Shown here piece after piece: positions 4,526 to 5,421 of a stretch of 5,421 nt of DNA (position 1 is its first letter; the number at the start of each line of letters is the position of its first letter). The DNA lies in the NCBI GenBank assembly GCA_000715855.1, contig KL571294.1:63855-69275 (forward strand). Direction: 5' to 3'. The notes under the pieces were generated by a model. It saw only the letters and a program-made list of their open reading frames with translations. It had not been told where the DNA came from and made no database searches. This DNA comes from Actinoplanes liguriensis. GTDB lineage: Bacteria; Actinomycetota; Actinomycetes; Mycobacteriales; Micromonosporaceae. The position numbers and the translations under genes are program-made.

Positions 4526-5398
4526 ATGGTCAGCCGTTTCACCCCCACCCTCATCGGCGGCGCCGTGCTGGCGCTCGCCACCGTCACGGCCTGTTCCCCG
4601 GTCGAGGACGACACCACCACGTCCGCATCCCCCTCGGCGTCGGTCGACGCCTGCCCGTCCGGCGCGCTCGCCGGCACGGTCACCGCCGGCAAGATCACGA
4701 TCGGGACCGACAACCCGGCGTACGAGCCCTGGTTCAAGGACAACAAGCCGGCCAACGGCCAGGGCTTCGAGTCCGCGGTCGCCTACCAGGTGGCGCAGCG
4801 GCTCGGTTACACCAAGGAGCAGGTGGTCTGGACGTCGGTGACGTTCAACAACGCCATCGCGCCCGGGCCGAAGTCGTTCGACTTCGACATCAACCAGTTC
4901 TCCATCACCGCCGAGCGCAAGCAGGCGGTCGACTTCTCCTCGCCGTACTACCTGGTCCGGCAGACCGTCATCACCACCAAGGGTTCCAAGATCGCGAACG
5001 CCAAGTCGCTGGCCGACCTGGCCGGCGCGAAGCTCGGCGCCCAGGTCGGCACGACCAGCTACCAGGCGGTCACCGACATCATCAAGCCGACCGCCAAGCC
5101 GTCGGTGTTCAACACCAACGACGACGCCAAGGCGGCGCTGGAGAACGGCACCGTCGACGGCATCGTGGTCGACCTGCCGACCGCGTTCTACATGACCGCG
5201 GCCGAACTGAAGGACGGCGTCATCCTCGGCCAGCTGCCGCAGGTCGGCGTGCCCGAGCAGTTCGGCCTCGTGCTCGACAAGGGCTCGAAGCTGACCGGTT
5301 GCGTCAGCGCCGCGGTCGACCAGCTCCGCCAGGACGGCACCCTCGCCGTGCAGGAGAAGACCTGGCTCTCCGACGCCGGAGCGCCTGAGCTCAAGTGA
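4526..5398 (+). CDS. Lipoprotein solute-binding protein of a polar amino acid-type ABC transporter
   Basis: The 290-residue protein is an extracytoplasmic substrate receptor. Residues 1-22 form a lipoprotein signal peptide (MVSRFTPTLIGGAVLALATV) with lipobox VTAC and lipidated Cys23. A low-complexity Thr/Ser/Ala/Pro linker follows (25-41). The SBP_bac_3 fold (family 3, glutamine/arginine-binding type) runs from about 56: KITIGTDNPAYEPW, GFESAVAYQVAQRLGY (80-95), and the signature stretch DINQFSITAERKQAVDFSSPYY (121-142), then LADLAGAKLGAQVGTTSYQ and a C-terminal GTLAVQEKTW. Cys43 and Cys259 are the only other cysteines and could form a disulfide. The ATG at 4526 is chosen because the signal peptide starts there; the frame is open upstream but overlaps hisE. 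There is no Shine-Dalgarno. The ligand cannot be read from the sequence; an amino acid is likely. The stop overlaps the next gene. Confidence 0.92.
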   Translation: MVSRFTPTLIGGAVLALATVTACSPVEDDTTTSASPSASVDACPSGALAGTVTAGKITIGTDNPAYEPWFKDNKPANGQGFESAVAYQVAQRLGYTKEQVVWTSVTFNNAIAPGPKSFDFDINQFSITAERKQAVDFSSPYYLVRQTVITTKGSKIANAKSLADLAGAKLGAQVGTTSYQAVTDIIKPTAKPSVFNTNDDAKAALENGTVDGIVVDLPTAFYMTAAELKDGVILGQLPQVGVPEQFGLVLDKGSKLTGCVSAAVDQLRQDGTLAVQEKTWLSDAGAPELK

Positions 5399-5421
5399 CC
5401 TACGCGCCAAGTGAGCGGCAG
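5395..5421 (+). CDS. Start of the next gene, probably the ABC transporter permease (runs off right edge)
   Basis: A GTG at 5395-5397 overlaps the TGA of the solute-binding protein by 4 nt (GTGA) and opens nine codons, MTYAPSERQ, to the end of the window. The 4-nt overlap is the usual sign of translational coupling inside an actinobacterial operon, and the permease is the expected neighbour of a family 3 binding protein. Nine residues cannot prove the function. Confidence 0.5.

Noticed and set aside
4481..5410. Long minus-strand open frame opposite the solute-binding protein.
   Set aside because: The translation is Arg/Gly/Asp-rich low-complexity sequence with no domain, whereas the plus-strand frame has a lipobox and the complete SBP_bac_3 signature.

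Overview
The window is high-GC chromosomal DNA with strongly GC-biased third codon positions, GTG starts on several genes and an actinobacterial gene order. Protein details (the PheS N-terminus, the long HisG, the small membrane protein coupled to hisG) fit the Micromonosporaceae, for example an Actinoplanes-like organism. That placement is inference from remembered family sequences, not from a search. No mobile element, CRISPR array, tRNA or rRNA is visible.

Layout. Almost everything up to 4447 is transcribed leftwards (minus strand). Read in that direction there are two blocks. The first is a histidine block: hisE (4447-4184), hisG (4140-3298) and a small two-helix membrane protein with a bacterial PH-like domain (3301-2840) that overlaps the hisG stop. 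It ends in a cluster of perfect hairpins (2858-2782). The second is a translation block: a long structured leader (about 2767-2488), infC (IF3), rpmI (L35), rplT (L20), a 13-bp perfect terminator-like hairpin, a TrmH/SpoU-family rRNA methyltransferase, and the first 55 codons of pheS, which runs off the left edge. To the right, on the plus strand and divergent from hisE, lie a lipoprotein solute-binding protein of an amino-acid-type ABC transporter (4526-5398) and the first nine codons of a gene overlapping it by 4 nt, probably the permease.

How the genes work together. HisG and HisE catalyse steps 1 and 2 of histidine biosynthesis. IF3, L35 and L20 form the classical infC-rpmI-rplT ribosome operon, followed by an RNA methyltransferase and phenylalanyl-tRNA synthetase, all translation functions. 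The right-hand genes look like the start of a polar amino acid uptake operon.

Most notable points: infC most likely starts at an ATC codon under a perfect AGGAGG, upstream of the first GTG. Its roughly 280-nt leader folds on paper into five successive helical elements, including a three-way junction and a long GNRA-capped hairpin, which suggests cis-regulation. Both divergent genes at 4447/4526 lack a Shine-Dalgarno sequence and may be leaderless.
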